64,000 bases of DNA from Oscillospiraceae bacterium (GCA_902790325.1 CADARP010000001.1:1-64000); one strand, 5' to 3'. Positions 45,925 to 55,188 are shown, numbered from the stretch's first letter. Notes: generated by a model from the letters alone, not told the origin. Made by a program: numbers and translations.

Positions 45925-46482
45925 ATGACAAACGTCTCTCTGTTCGGCGATTCGATCCGACAGATCGGCTACGGTCTGAAGGTGCCGCAGCTTCTGGGCA
46001 GCTCGTTCCGCGTCTTTCAGCCGGACGACAACTGCCGGTTCACATACTATATGCTGCGCATGATCCACGACTGCCGGCGCGAGATCGAGGCGAGCGAGGT
46101 CGTGCACTACAACTGCGGGTCGTGGGACGCGTGCGATCTGTTCGGCGACGGCGCGTTCACGCCGCTGGACGAATATGTGCGCTCGATGCTGCGCATTACC
46201 GATCTGCTGCACGGCATGTGCAAAAAGCTCGTATTCGCCACAACGACGCCCGTTCTCGAGGGCGGCACGGACCAGGTCAATGCGCTGATCGTGCGGGAAA
46301 ATGAAGCGATCGTGCCGCTGCTTTCGGCGCGCGGCGTGGTCATCAACGATCTGTATACGACCGTGGAACAGAACAAAACAAGATTCATCAAAGCCGAGGA
46401 TCGCGTGCATCTGACCGAAGAAGGCATCGACGCCTGTGCACGGCAGACTGCGGATATCATACGCGAACTCGCGGGAAAGTGA
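45925..46482 (+). CDS. SGNH/GDSL-type hydrolase
   Basis: A 185-residue protein. Block I is SLFGDSIRQIG (catalytic Ser10), a block II/III-like region is HYNCGSWD, and the catalytic Asp and His are in EDRVHLTEEGI near 163-171. No signal peptide, so cytoplasmic. The family covers esterases and lipases; substrate unknown. It precedes deoC by 9 bases, so a role linked to deoxynucleoside or sugar salvage is possible. Confidence 0.8.
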   Translation: MTNVSLFGDSIRQIGYGLKVPQLLGSSFRVFQPDDNCRFTYYMLRMIHDCRREIEASEVVHYNCGSWDACDLFGDGAFTPLDEYVRSMLRITDLLHGMCKKLVFATTTPVLEGGTDQVNALIVRENEAIVPLLSARGVVINDLYTTVEQNKTRFIKAEDRVHLTEEGIDACARQTADIIRELAGK

Positions 46483-46491
46483 GGAAACAGC

Positions 46492-47151
46492 ATGGATATT
46501 CGGGACATTCTGTCCAAAGTCGATCATACCGTCCTGTCGCAGACGGCGACTTGGGACGACATCCGCGCGCTGTGCGATGACGGCATGCGCTACGGTACGG
46601 CGTCGGTCTGCATTCCGGCGTGGTACGTCGGACGCGCCGCGGCGTACTGCGCGGGCAAACTGCCGATCTGCACGGTGATCGGGTTCCCCAACGGCTACAG
46701 CACGACGCGCGTCAAGGCGTTCGAGACGCGTGACGCGGTGGAAAACGGCGCGGACGAGATCGACATGGTGATCCCGGTCGGCGCGCTCAAGGCGGGCGAT
46801 ACGGACGCCGTGCGCCGCGACATCGAGGCGGTGCGGCAGGCCTGCGTCGGCAAGGTGCTGAAAGTCATTATCGAGACGTGCCTTCTGACCGATGACGAAA
46901 AGATCAAGATGTGCGGGATCGTTTCCGATTCCGGCGCGGATTTCATCAAGACGAGCACCGGTTTTTCGACCGGCGGCGCGACGTTCGACGACGTGAATCT
47001 GTTCAAGGCGCACTGCGCGCCGCATCTGAAGATCAAGGCGGCGGGCGGCATTTCGTCCATTGCCGACGCCGAGGAATTCCTGCGTCTGGGCGCGGACAGA
47101 CTCGGCACCAGCCGCATCGTCAAGATCGTCAAGGCGGAGAATCTGCTCTGA
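46492..47151 (+). CDS. deoC: Deoxyribose-phosphate aldolase
   Basis: A 219-residue TIM barrel of usual DeoC length. Motifs: [47 protein letters not shown] (proton-relay Asp), [14 protein letters not shown] and the Schiff-base lysine in [15 protein letters not shown], then KAAGGISS. It cleaves deoxyribose-5-phosphate to acetaldehyde and glyceraldehyde-3-phosphate in nucleoside catabolism. Confidence 0.97.
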   Translation: MDIRDILSKVDHTVLSQTATWDDIRALCDDGMRYGTASVCIPAWYVGRAAAYCAGKLPICTVIGFPNGYSTTRVKAFETRDAVENGADEIDMVIPVGALKAGDTDAVRRDIEAVRQACVGKVLKVIIETCLLTDDEKIKMCGIVSDSGADFIKTSTGFSTGGATFDDVNLFKAHCAPHLKIKAAGGISSIADAEEFLRLGADRLGTSRIVKIVKAENLL

Positions 47152-47172
47152 CGATGCGTCCTTACTGCGCAG

Positions 47173-47224
47173 AACACTCCCTATATGCGGACGGGAAGCC
47201 GTCTGTATACAGGGAGTGTTTTTG
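47173..47224. terminator. Bidirectional terminator after deoC
   Basis: AACACTCCCT and AGGGAGTGTT flank a second internal stem (GACGG/CCGTC), followed by TTTTT on the plus strand. It lies between deoC and the convergent zinc-ribbon gene. Confidence 0.85.
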
Positions 47225-47247
47225 GTTTCGGAAAACTGCCCGCGCAG

Positions 47248-47736
47248 TTACTTGATGATGTTGAATCCGCCGATGACGGGCAGCCTTTTGGCCTTGCCGC
47301 GCGCGGCGTTTACGATGCCGTAGACCGCCAGCGCCAAAAAGACAAGGTAGACCAAAGAGAGCAGAACGTCGATCACGCCGCCGGACGGCACGACCGCGTA
47401 CAGAGCGTTTTTGAGGATGCTCCGAAGCATGCCGTACGCAACGTTGCAGATCAACAGCACAAGTCCCTGATTTGCGTGGAAGCGGGCGAACTTGCTTCCC
47501 TTGGCGGCAAATACGGGCACAAGGACAAGAATGCCGAAGTACGCGAGGATGGCGTACACCTTGTTTCCCTGCACGTCCTGCGGATCGAAATAGATCTCGC
47601 TCTCGACGGGCGGCTGATTCGCGCCGTACGGAGGCTGTTGCTGCTGCTGCGGCTGCGGTGCGGCGGGCGTCCCGCATGCGGTGCAGAACTGTGCGCCGTC
47701 CGCGAGTTTCGCGCCGCAATTACGACAATATGCCAT
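47248..47736 (-). CDS. Zinc-ribbon membrane protein
   Basis: A 162-residue protein starting MAYCRNC. N-terminal zinc ribbon C-x2-C...C-x2-C (CRNCGAKL and CTACGT), a Gln/Pro-rich linker, then about three transmembrane helices (63-82, 92-110, 118-145) with the RFHANQGLVLLI motif seen in DUF4870-like membrane proteins. Function unknown. Confidence 0.82.
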   Translation of the reverse strand: MAYCRNCGAKLADGAQFCTACGTPAAPQPQQQQQPPYGANQPPVESEIYFDPQDVQGNKVYAILAYFGILVLVPVFAAKGSKFARFHANQGLVLLICNVAYGMLRSILKNALYAVVPSGGVIDVLLSLVYLVFLALAVYGIVNAARGKAKRLPVIGGFNIIK

Positions 47737-47770
47737 ATACTCACTTCCCAATCTGTTTTTGTTTGATTTG

Positions 47771-47799
47771 ATTATATCAGCCGCGGGACGAAATGTCAA
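47771..47799 (-). promoter_or_regulatory. Consensus promoter for the zinc-ribbon gene
   Basis: Minus strand TTGACA, 17-base spacer, TATAAT, a perfect match, 35 bases from the ATG. Confidence 0.9.
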
Positions 47800-47851
47800 T
47801 CATATGTCCTGCGGTCCACTCAAGAAAAACGGCGTTACGGCTCGGTTTGTA

Positions 47852-47880
47852 TTGACATTTTGTTCCGGCGGCATTATAAT
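47852..47880 (+). promoter_or_regulatory. Promoter for the NSS transporter gene
   Basis: TTGACA, 17-base spacer, TATAAT, a perfect sigma-A match 48 bases upstream of the ATG; AGAGGGGA is the ribosome site. Confidence 0.88.
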
Positions 47881-47928
47881 GAAAAGGTATTATTTCACAG
47901 TTGATTACGGACAAAAGAGGGGAAAACA

Positions 47929-49476
47929 ATGGAAAAACGAAGCGAATGGAGCTCCCGGTTCGTGTTTATTCTTGCGGCGATCGGATCTGCCGTCGGACTG
48001 GGCAACGCATGGCGGTTCCCGGGTCTTGCCGCAAAGCACGGCGGCGGCACTTTCCTGCTGGTGTATCTGGCGGCGATGCTCGTGATGGGCGTGCCGCTTC
48101 TGATGATGGAGATCTCCATCGCGCGCAAGCTGCGCAAGGGTGCGATCGAGTCCATGCGCGGCATGGGCAGGCACTGTGAGCCGATCGGCTGGGCTGCCAC
48201 GGCGAACGCGTTCGTGATCGTGTGCTATTATGCGGTCGTTTTCGCGTGGGTCATCCTGATGTTTGCTTTTTCGTGGAAGTTTGCCGGCATGACCGGCAAC
48301 AATGACGCGGCGTCCGGTCTGTTCTTTGATCTGACGCAGACGACCGGCCTGATCGAGGGCGCAAAGATCCCGATCGCCGTGCTGCTGTGCCTTGTTGCCG
48401 CATGGGGCGCGATCTTCTACTGCATCCGCAACGGCGCAAGCTCCGTCAGCAAGGTCGTCAAATTTACCGTGTTTGCGCCTGTTGTCCTGCTGCTGATCAT
48501 GGCGGTCAAGGGCTGCACGATGTCCGGCGCGGCGGACGGTCTGCGGATGCTGTTTGTGCCCGATCTTTCGGCGCTTGCCGATCCGTCCCTTTGGGTCGAC
48601 GCCATCGGTCAGGTATTCTACAGCCTGTCGATCATGATGGCGATCATGTTTGCTTACGGTTCGTATCTGCGCGATGACGCCGACGTCGCGGCGGATGCGC
48701 TGATCATTGCGTTCTCCGACATGGCGATCAGCGTGCTGTCCGCCATCGTGATGTTCACAACGATGGGCGGCACCGGTATGCTCGACAAAATCACGGCAAG
48801 CGGCATTGCGACCGCATTCATCGTGTACCCGCAGGCGATCGTCAATCTGACGCGTTTCGGATGGCTGAACGCCGTGTTCGGCGCGATCTTCTATCTCATG
48901 CTCATCACGCTTGCCATCGACTCCGCGTTCTCCATCGTGGAGGGCGTTTCGGCGGCTGTGTCCGACAAATTCCACATCCAGCCGAAGAAGGTGACGATCG
49001 GCATCTGCTGCATCGCCGGCGTCATTTCGCTGCTGTTCGTCACGCGCGCGGGACTTGCGTGGCTCGACATCGTGGACAACTGGGCAAATTCCGTCAACCT
49101 GATTCTGGTCGGCGTACTCGAATGTGTCGCTGTCGGCTGGAGCCGCAGGGTCGACCTGCGCTGCATCCTGCATGAGGTCAACCGCAATGCCAAGCGCTTC
49201 AAGGCGCCGTATTGGTGGTTCGCTTCTTCCGTCAAGGTCGTCTCTCCGCTGCTGCTGGCGGGGCTGTTCATCTGGAACATGGTTGTCCTGTTTTCGCAGA
49301 AGAACGGCACATACGACGAGAATTACCCGATCTGGGCGCAGATCGCGGCGGGCTGGGTTGTGTCCGTGCTGGTCTTCTCGAGCGGCTATATCGCAAAGAT
49401 CATCGTGCGCGTCAAAAAGAAAAAAGGCTTCGTCGAGGACGAAGTCGTTTGGGTGAACGAGGAAACAAAAGAATAA
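47929..49476 (+). CDS. Sodium:neurotransmitter symporter family transporter
   Basis: A 515-residue polytopic membrane protein with about 12 helices. The sodium-site signature GSAVGLGNAWRFPGLAAKHGGGTFLLVY in helix 1 and FYSLSIMMAIMFAYGSY in helix 6 are diagnostic of the NSS/SNF family (LeuT fold). Bacterial members import amino acids with sodium. The substrate cannot be assigned. It stands alone with its own promoter and terminator. Confidence 0.93.
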   Translation: MEKRSEWSSRFVFILAAIGSAVGLGNAWRFPGLAAKHGGGTFLLVYLAAMLVMGVPLLMMEISIARKLRKGAIESMRGMGRHCEPIGWAATANAFVIVCYYAVVFAWVILMFAFSWKFAGMTGNNDAASGLFFDLTQTTGLIEGAKIPIAVLLCLVAAWGAIFYCIRNGASSVSKVVKFTVFAPVVLLLIMAVKGCTMSGAADGLRMLFVPDLSALADPSLWVDAIGQVFYSLSIMMAIMFAYGSYLRDDADVAADALIIAFSDMAISVLSAIVMFTTMGGTGMLDKITASGIATAFIVYPQAIVNLTRFGWLNAVFGAIFYLMLITLAIDSAFSIVEGVSAAVSDKFHIQPKKVTIGICCIAGVISLLFVTRAGLAWLDIVDNWANSVNLILVGVLECVAVGWSRRVDLRCILHEVNRNAKRFKAPYWWFASSVKVVSPLLLAGLFIWNMVVLFSQKNGTYDENYPIWAQIAAGWVVSVLVFSSGYIAKIIVRVKKKKGFVEDEVVWVNEETKE

Positions 49477-49490
49477 GCAATGGCAAAAGT

Positions 49491-49524
49491 AATCCGGATG
49501 ACCTGTCGGCCGTCCGGAATTTTT
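49491..49524 (+). terminator. Terminator after the transporter gene
   Basis: TCCGGA, a loop with a small inner stem, and TCCGGA are followed by ATTTTTTT. It lies at the junction with the convergent GH89 gene. Confidence 0.55.
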
Positions 49525-49528
49525 TTAT

Positions 49529-51622
49529 TCAGATCGCGTCGCTCTCGATGAGCGGCTTGTACTTTTTCAGCAGCTCCGCCGCAACGGTGAGCGTGTCCTC
49601 CTCGCTGCGCGCTTTCGGCGTGCAGGACGAGATCCAGCGGCGTTCGAGCCTGTCGAGCTGCTTGTAGAATTTGTTGCCGCGTGAGGGATTGCGTCCATCC
49701 TTGGCGCCGCGGCAGACGGTCGAGATCTGCTTGCGCTTTTTGAAGTTTTCGGCGAGCATCGTAAAGAATGCGTGCCACCGCTGCGCGTAGTAATCGCCCG
49801 TCAGATCCGACCACTCTTTCCAGCGCAGATCGTAATTTTCCGGCTCCTGCATGGGGCCGAAAATCGTCAGCGCGGCAAGCAGCGCCAGCTCGAAATTCTG
49901 CCGGTCGTTTTTGCCCTCGGCACGGTTGCCGGCTGTGTACAGATGCTCGTGCAGGCAGAATTCCGGACGTGTCAGCAGGAGCCTGTCCATGTCGGACAGC
50001 ACGCGCATGAATGCGTTGGTCGCCGTCTCAAACAGCCGACCGTCGCGTTTGCCGTATCCGTCGATGACTGCGACGTAAAGACGGCGGGCGTGGTTCGACA
50101 GCACCTGCCGCGTCAGATCGCACACGTCGAACACGTATCCGTCCGTGTAGTCGCCCTCGGACGCGAGAAGCTGTTCGAGCGCGCGGCAGAGAGCGGCGTT
50201 GTCATAGTGCAGGGCGAGCGTGTCGCCGGGCGCGGTGTGCCGCACCTCGGTGGACGGCCGCGTCGCGGGGATCGAACCGACGGGAACGGCAGGGGAGTCG
50301 GCATTGCAGCACGTTTCGCACAGCAGCTTTGCCGCGTCGCGCAGACAGTCTTCCGCGCTGCCCCAGCGGCGGGCAGCCTCACGCACGAACCATTCCTGCG
50401 TGTTTGCGGGCGCGTCCTCGGTCAGACGGCGGTACGCGCAGGCGGCGAGCAGAGGATTGGCAAGCGTGTAATCCGAAAACACGCCGATTCCCGCTGCGTC
50501 GTCGGGAAAAGCTGTTTGCAGCAGTTTTGCGGCGTCGCCGCACAGAACGGTGTGCGCGCCTTCGTTGATGCGCATGCCGCGGATATACGGCAGATCGCCG
50601 CAGATTTCGCGCTGTGTGCCGTCCGTGTCGATCACAAGCGCCGCCTCGCGCGGAACGGTGCGCGTCAGCTCCTCGGTAAACGCGCACGCGTGCTGCACCC
50701 ATATGCCGTCGGGCGAGACGCTGCGGATCGCAGAGAGGATCGCGCTGCCGGTCTGCGGGATCAAAGACGCGTCCTTGACGCGCGGCTGCACGCCGAGGAA
50801 GGGGTCTGCCATATAATATTTCGCCGCACCGAAATAGTCGGTCTGGCGCTTTTGCAGCGCGGATGCGACGGCCGTGAACAACGGATCGTCTGGATAGACG
50901 CGGTATGTGAACGGGAAACCCTCGAATGACGTGACGAAATAGAGAGACGCCTGCGGGAAATAACCCTTGAGATATTTCGGAACGTGGCCGCTGAACGCGG
51001 GCAGGATCGGCTCAATGCCGATTTCACGCATCCGCGTGATGATCTGCTGCCCCAGTGCGATCTGCGCTTTGAGGAAGTTGGTGTCTGTCATCGGCAGGAA
51101 GGAGTCGAGTTTTCCGGAAAGCTGCAGCGGGAAGTAACACGGATTGGACAGATACGACATCGCGTCCTCGCGCTTGATCTCCATATCGAGCGCGGCATAG
51201 TACCAGACGGCTTCCTGGCCGACGGGCATGTATGCGGCGTTGACGCCCTGCATGGCGAAGAAATCCAGCTCGCGCTCCCAGCGCGCCCAGTCCCATGCGT
51301 ACGCGTCGTGGGCGTAGATTGCATAGTCCATCGCAAAGCGCAGACCGTACCGCAGCACCTGCGTGACTTTCTTTTTGACGGGCAGCGGATCGCCCGAAGC
51401 GTAGACCTCGGTGTTGCCGCACGGCGAGAGATCCATATTGCAGAAATCGCGCAGATAGCGATAATATCCCGCGGCGAGAGCGGAGTTGCTGCTCGCGCGC
51501 AGGATGATCTTGTCTTCCGCGGCCTCGATCTCATACAGATCGCGGCCGTTCTGTTTTTCTATGGTTTGCGTTACGAATCGGTCCGCAAGATGCGGTGTCG
51601 TGCGTTCGATCAGCCGGTTCAT
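49529..51622 (-). CDS. GH89 alpha-N-acetylglucosaminidase-like protein
   Basis: A 697-residue protein. Family features are WARWERELDFFAMQGVNAAYMPVGQEAVWYY, YYMADPFLGV, the region ILSAIRSVSPDGIWVQ, and the helical C-terminal EWSDLTGDYYAQRWHAFF, in the order found in NAGLU/GH89 enzymes. No signal peptide is present, unlike many gut GH89 enzymes, so the substrate is probably an imported oligosaccharide. Such enzymes release terminal alpha-GlcNAc from mucin or heparan-type glycans. Its start overlaps the stop of the upstream acyltransferase-like gene. Confidence 0.85.
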   Translation of the reverse strand: MNRLIERTTPHLADRFVTQTIEKQNGRDLYEIEAAEDKIILRASSNSALAAGYYRYLRDFCNMDLSPCGNTEVYASGDPLPVKKKVTQVLRYGLRFAMDYAIYAHDAYAWDWARWERELDFFAMQGVNAAYMPVGQEAVWYYAALDMEIKREDAMSYLSNPCYFPLQLSGKLDSFLPMTDTNFLKAQIALGQQIITRMREIGIEPILPAFSGHVPKYLKGYFPQASLYFVTSFEGFPFTYRVYPDDPLFTAVASALQKRQTDYFGAAKYYMADPFLGVQPRVKDASLIPQTGSAILSAIRSVSPDGIWVQHACAFTEELTRTVPREAALVIDTDGTQREICGDLPYIRGMRINEGAHTVLCGDAAKLLQTAFPDDAAGIGVFSDYTLANPLLAACAYRRLTEDAPANTQEWFVREAARRWGSAEDCLRDAAKLLCETCCNADSPAVPVGSIPATRPSTEVRHTAPGDTLALHYDNAALCRALEQLLASEGDYTDGYVFDVCDLTRQVLSNHARRLYVAVIDGYGKRDGRLFETATNAFMRVLSDMDRLLLTRPEFCLHEHLYTAGNRAEGKNDRQNFELALLAALTIFGPMQEPENYDLRWKEWSDLTGDYYAQRWHAFFTMLAENFKKRKQISTVCRGAKDGRNPSRGNKFYKQLDRLERRWISSCTPKARSEEDTLTVAAELLKKYKPLIESDAI

Positions 51623-52551
51623 CGGTTCGCTCCGTTCTTCAGGATCTTTTCGCCGTCAAAGAAGAAGATGCCCCAGCCGCTTCCCGTTTTGCCGCCGGCA
51701 AGCAGGCGGTCGGCAAAGGCGCGGCGCAGCGACGTGTCGCGCGGAAGATCCGCTGGTTCCGCGTCCTTATAGTTTGCGAAGATGCGCCACTTGTCGTTGA
51801 AGACTTCGCTGTCGGCGGAGGAGATGATGTCGAAGCAGTCCATGAACTTGAGGATGTTGGACTGCGGCGGCAGGAAATCGTAGTGCGGCGGGTACAGCAG
51901 GTACGACCCGCAGCAGAAAGGCATCCAGTCCGTGCCGGGCACACGCACCTCGGCAAACAGCGGGAAGTTATAGGCGCGCTTGAACGCGTCGAGCATCAGC
52001 TCGGTGGTCAGCGGCCCGAGAGAGGGGATGTGCATACCGATCAGTTTGTCGCCGTCGCGCACCGACGCGCCGCAGCACGTATAGGGCTCTCCGTGGCCGT
52101 ATTCCGTGATCTCGAACTGCAGCCGGCCGAGCGCGAACCGCGTCATCTCAAAGAAGCCGTGGAACCACGACGCGACGAACGAACCGTTGATCCCGTAGAC
52201 ATTGCGGCATTCGACGAGCTTTGCGCGCAGGTCGGTCATGCTGTCCCAGAAGATCGTCTCCGGCAATCCCTTCTCGGCGTACTTCGCGCGCAGGAACCAT
52301 GCCTGGTACATAAAGAAGAACAGCTCGATCGAGTATTTATGTACGCCGATCGAATCGCCCAAAGCGTCCAGATCGGGGAAGAAGGGCGCGGGATCGTCGC
52401 TCTCGTACTGTGCGACGACGCGGTCGAACCACGCTTTGGTCTCGTCGTCGGCGAGGAGCTTTCGGTTGAGATCGCGGAACGTGTCGCGCGAATCCTCCGG
52501 ATAGCCGGTTTTCTCCATGAACAAATCAAGGAACGCGGTCAAGTCTTTCAT
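51619..52551 (-). CDS. GNAT-like acyltransferase domain protein (NAT_N/GNAT_C type)
   Basis: A 310-residue protein; start MKDLTAF with AGGTGG upstream. An N-terminal helical part (about 1-125) is followed by a GNAT-like C-terminal domain with GMHIPSLGPLTTE, GTDWMPFCCGSYLLYPP and LPPQSNILKFM, segments I associate with the NAT_N/GNAT_C acyltransferase family of uncharacterised proteins. Co-translated with GH89, suggesting action on the released sugar or a related glycan. Confidence 0.65.
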   Translation of the reverse strand: MKDLTAFLDLFMEKTGYPEDSRDTFRDLNRKLLADDETKAWFDRVVAQYESDDPAPFFPDLDALGDSIGVHKYSIELFFFMYQAWFLRAKYAEKGLPETIFWDSMTDLRAKLVECRNVYGINGSFVASWFHGFFEMTRFALGRLQFEITEYGHGEPYTCCGASVRDGDKLIGMHIPSLGPLTTELMLDAFKRAYNFPLFAEVRVPGTDWMPFCCGSYLLYPPHYDFLPPQSNILKFMDCFDIISSADSEVFNDKWRIFANYKDAEPADLPRDTSLRRAFADRLLAGGKTGSGWGIFFFDGEKILKNGANR

Positions 52552-52597
52552 AATAGCAAACCACCTGTCATAAAGTATTGTAGGAAGGGGTGGGAAA

Positions 52598-53089
52598 ATG
52601 CGAAAATGGGTGCTGGTAATCTGTATCCTGCCGCTGCTGCTGTGCGGCTGTGAGCGGGAACCGCTGACGGACCCCGTGCTGTTCTGTAAGCTGTATAACC
52701 GCGCCTCGCCGCAGCCGATCCGGGAAACGGACGTGTATCTGCGGTCGCGGAGCGAGTTCCTTCTCTTTTCGGGGCAGACGCTGATCCGTTTGCGCACAAA
52801 CGAAGATGGTGCTGTCGATACGGCGGTCGTGACGGGAAAAGCGTCGCGGGAGACCGCCGAAGTCGTGCGGAACACATTCGCCGTGCTCGCGCAGCCGTTT
52901 GCGGATGAGGTGCCGCCCGACGTGCTCGCGCAGTGCGCGCAGCCGGCGTTGTCGGTGCAAAGCGCGCAAACCAAACGGTTTGTCTACGCGGTGTATCGGG
53001 ACGGGGAGACGGTCACTGCGGTGCAGGTCAATCGGCTGCTGACTTCGCTTCCCGATCCGCCTTCTTTGCGTCCTTCAGAATCTGAATGA
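52598..53089 (+). CDS. Putative small lipoprotein
   Basis: A 163-residue protein with a hydrophobic N-terminus ending in a lipobox-like LLCGC (Cys18), predicting lipid anchoring after cleavage. The rest is a mixed alpha/beta domain I do not recognise. It overlaps the convergent GDPD-like gene by 62 bases at the 3' end. AGGAAGGGG precedes the ATG. Confidence 0.65.
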   Translation: MRKWVLVICILPLLLCGCEREPLTDPVLFCKLYNRASPQPIRETDVYLRSRSEFLLFSGQTLIRLRTNEDGAVDTAVVTGKASRETAEVVRNTFAVLAQPFADEVPPDVLAQCAQPALSVQSAQTKRFVYAVYRDGETVTAVQVNRLLTSLPDPPSLRPSESE

Positions 53090-54041
53090 CGGACTGCGCG
53101 TCGCCGGTCGCGATGGCGCTCACGCCGTAATCGCGGTAGGTGACCACATCGTCTGCGTCCACGTCGGAGAGTACGATCTCCAAACCGAGCGTGCGGACAT
53201 AGCGGATGAATTTTTCGCTGTCAAACTGACCCGACGCCTTTTCGTAGATCACAGCGTAGGGGAGCTTTTCCGGCGAGGCGTCGCGGCTGCATTCGCGCAC
53301 CAGCGCTTTGGCTTCCGCGGTCGTTGCGGCGCGCAGCATTCCGGGACATGCCTTGTCTGCGGCAGCGGCGGCTTCTTCGCTCTGCGGCAGGAACACGGCT
53401 TTATTCGTAAGAACACGGTCTTTCAGACCTGTATGGATCGTCTGCAGCGCTTTTTCGAGATCGGTGATCTGCGACTCGTCGAAGAAGCGCAGATACATCC
53501 GCACCGTATAGCGGTTCGGCGCGCTGAAGCGGTCGAGCATTTCGTCGAGCGTGACGACGGTGATGTCTTCGATCATCTCGTCCGAAAGACCCATGTAGGA
53601 CTGGAAACCGTCCTCATCCGTGAAGTTGTAGGCGAAATTGACCTTGCGCAGCTCCTCGAGCGTCAGATCCGATACCTTGACGTTTTTGCCGTACAGGTCG
53701 GCCGCGTTGCTCTGCGCGGGCAGCGCCTCGGACAGGACGATCAGCTCGCCGTCCTTGGTCTGCTGCAGCACGAACTCGATGCCGTTGCCGCCGGAGTGGT
53801 TCGAGAACCAGTAGGTCTCCATGCCCAGCGGCGTGTCGAACACCATTTCGTTTGTGTACGGCGGCTGCGCGACGACATAGACCTGGCTGAAATAGAGCGG
53901 GCTTTCATGCAGTTTCTGCAGATCCAGACGCGTCTCCGGCTTGCTGCCGCGTGCGTTGAGCGCGACCACCGTGCCGATGACGATGGCGGCGACAAGCACG
54001 ACGGCGCCGACGGCGATCAGGATTTTTTTGGATGATTTCAT
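53028..54041 (-). CDS. Membrane-anchored GDPD-like protein, catalytically degenerate
   Basis: A 337-residue protein with one N-terminal transmembrane helix (about 7-28) and an extracytoplasmic TIM-barrel-like domain. The order NGIEFVLQQTKDGELIVLSEAL, KVSDLTLEELRKVNFAY and VVTLDEMLDRF parallels the glycerophosphodiester phosphodiesterase pattern E-x-D-V-x-x-T-K-D-G-x-x-V-x-x-H-D. The H-R-G motif is absent, the second acidic ligand is Val, and the catalytic H-D is replaced by S-E. It therefore probably binds rather than cleaves a ligand. It lies 21 bases downstream of GH16. Confidence 0.65.
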   Translation of the reverse strand: MKSSKKILIAVGAVVLVAAIVIGTVVALNARGSKPETRLDLQKLHESPLYFSQVYVVAQPPYTNEMVFDTPLGMETYWFSNHSGGNGIEFVLQQTKDGELIVLSEALPAQSNAADLYGKNVKVSDLTLEELRKVNFAYNFTDEDGFQSYMGLSDEMIEDITVVTLDEMLDRFSAPNRYTVRMYLRFFDESQITDLEKALQTIHTGLKDRVLTNKAVFLPQSEEAAAAADKACPGMLRAATTAEAKALVRECSRDASPEKLPYAVIYEKASGQFDSEKFIRYVRTLGLEIVLSDVDADDVVTYRDYGVSAIATGDAQSVIQILKDAKKADREAKSAAD

Positions 54042-54062
54042 AGTTTCTTCCTGCCTTTCAAG

Positions 54063-54998
54063 TCATGATGGGATTTGATAGACACGCACGTAGTCGACGA
54101 TCATTTCCGTCTTATGTGCGGTATTTTCTGCGATTTCCCGGGGCAGCTCCTGCGGGATCTCCAGAGAGACGATCAGATTCTCCGGAACTTCGGACACGCC
54201 GAGTCCGAACGAGGTGCGCGCGGACTCTTTGCCGTTGACGTAGAAGATATACTCGTCATCCGTCCAGAGCACGCCGTACGTGTTGTATTGGTTATAGATG
54301 TCGCTGCCGACGACGTCGAACTGGCATTTGTCGATCTTTTCGTCGTCCTCGTCGGCGCCGTTGCAGTAGACGGTCTGCGTCAGGCTGTTGTGCCGGGAGG
54401 GGAGGAAGGCGTCAAAGTCGGTCGCTTCGAGGATGTCGATCTCCGCGCCGCCGACGCCGCCGCGCGACTCGCGGTCATAGGAGTGGGAGGACTGCAGCCA
54501 GAACGCGCTCCAGAAGCCGTCGTCCCTGCTGCAGATGCAGCGGATCTCGAAATAGCCCTTGCAGTACCATTCTTTCAACGCCACCGCCGCGGAATACCAG
54601 CCGGCGCCGTACGCGCCGCGCGTGTCGTCGAGGTATTCGCCGGTGAGGATCATGTTGCCGTCCTCAAGCCGCACCTGACTCTCGGCATTGAAGCCGCATC
54701 CGGCGTTTCCGCCGCCGAGGCTGCGGTAGTACCACGCGTCGGTGTCGAGCGTGTCGCCGTCGAACGTATCCTCGAACGTCAGGGAATATCCCGTCAGATC
54801 GAGCGCATCGCCGTACGGACGGACGGGCGTTTTGAACACGGCGGCGCCGAACAGTTCGGCGGCAGCGAGCAGTCCCGCGAGCATCCGCTTTGCAGGCAGC
54901 TTTCCGTGCAGGACCGCGTGCAGCATGTCGGTGAAGTGCCCGAACCGCTGTATTTGTCCGTTTGTCCAGCCGAGCAGGCGGAAAAGTTTCCCACGCAT
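54063..54998 (-). CDS. GH16 family glycoside hydrolase
   Basis: A 311-residue protein; the ATG eight bases after GGAGG is chosen over one closer. A hydrophobic N-terminal stretch (about 37-55) is likely a signal anchor. The GH16 beta-jellyroll has LTFEDTFDGDTLD, YFEIRCICSRDDGFWSAFWL, and the catalytic E-x-D-x-x-E motif GGAEIDILEATD with Glu186, Asp188 and Glu191. Family members cleave beta-1,3/1,4-glucans, agarose or similar. Paired with a degenerate GDPD-like protein. Confidence 0.9.
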   Translation of the reverse strand: MRGKLFRLLGWTNGQIQRFGHFTDMLHAVLHGKLPAKRMLAGLLAAAELFGAAVFKTPVRPYGDALDLTGYSLTFEDTFDGDTLDTDAWYYRSLGGGNAGCGFNAESQVRLEDGNMILTGEYLDDTRGAYGAGWYSAAVALKEWYCKGYFEIRCICSRDDGFWSAFWLQSSHSYDRESRGGVGGAEIDILEATDFDAFLPSRHNSLTQTVYCNGADEDDEKIDKCQFDVVGSDIYNQYNTYGVLWTDDEYIFYVNGKESARTSFGLGVSEVPENLIVSLEIPQELPREIAENTAHKTEMIVDYVRVYQIPS

Positions 54999-55046
54999 GG
55001 CATGCACCTCCGTGTTTGCATTTCAGCAGCAAATCATAACTATAAT

Positions 55047-55075
55047 ATTTTATCACATCTGCGGATGTTTGTAAA
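55047..55075 (-). promoter_or_regulatory. Promoter for the GH16 gene
   Basis: Minus strand: TTTACA, 17-base spacer, TAAAAT, about 50 bases before the GH16 ATG. Confidence 0.65.
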
Positions 55076-55158
55076 TACATTTTGGTGATTGTTTCTGATG
55101 TGTTGGGTAACTGATTGGTTTATACAAAAAGCCATTAACATGATTTATGTGAATAATA

Positions 55159-55188
55159 TTGACATTTGGGTTTTTACTCTGGTATTAT
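55159..55188 (+). promoter_or_regulatory. Promoter for the papain-like protease gene
   Basis: TTGACA, 18-base spacer, TATTAT in an AT-rich gap; a ~90-base leader follows with no riboswitch recognised, then AGGAGG. Confidence 0.65.
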
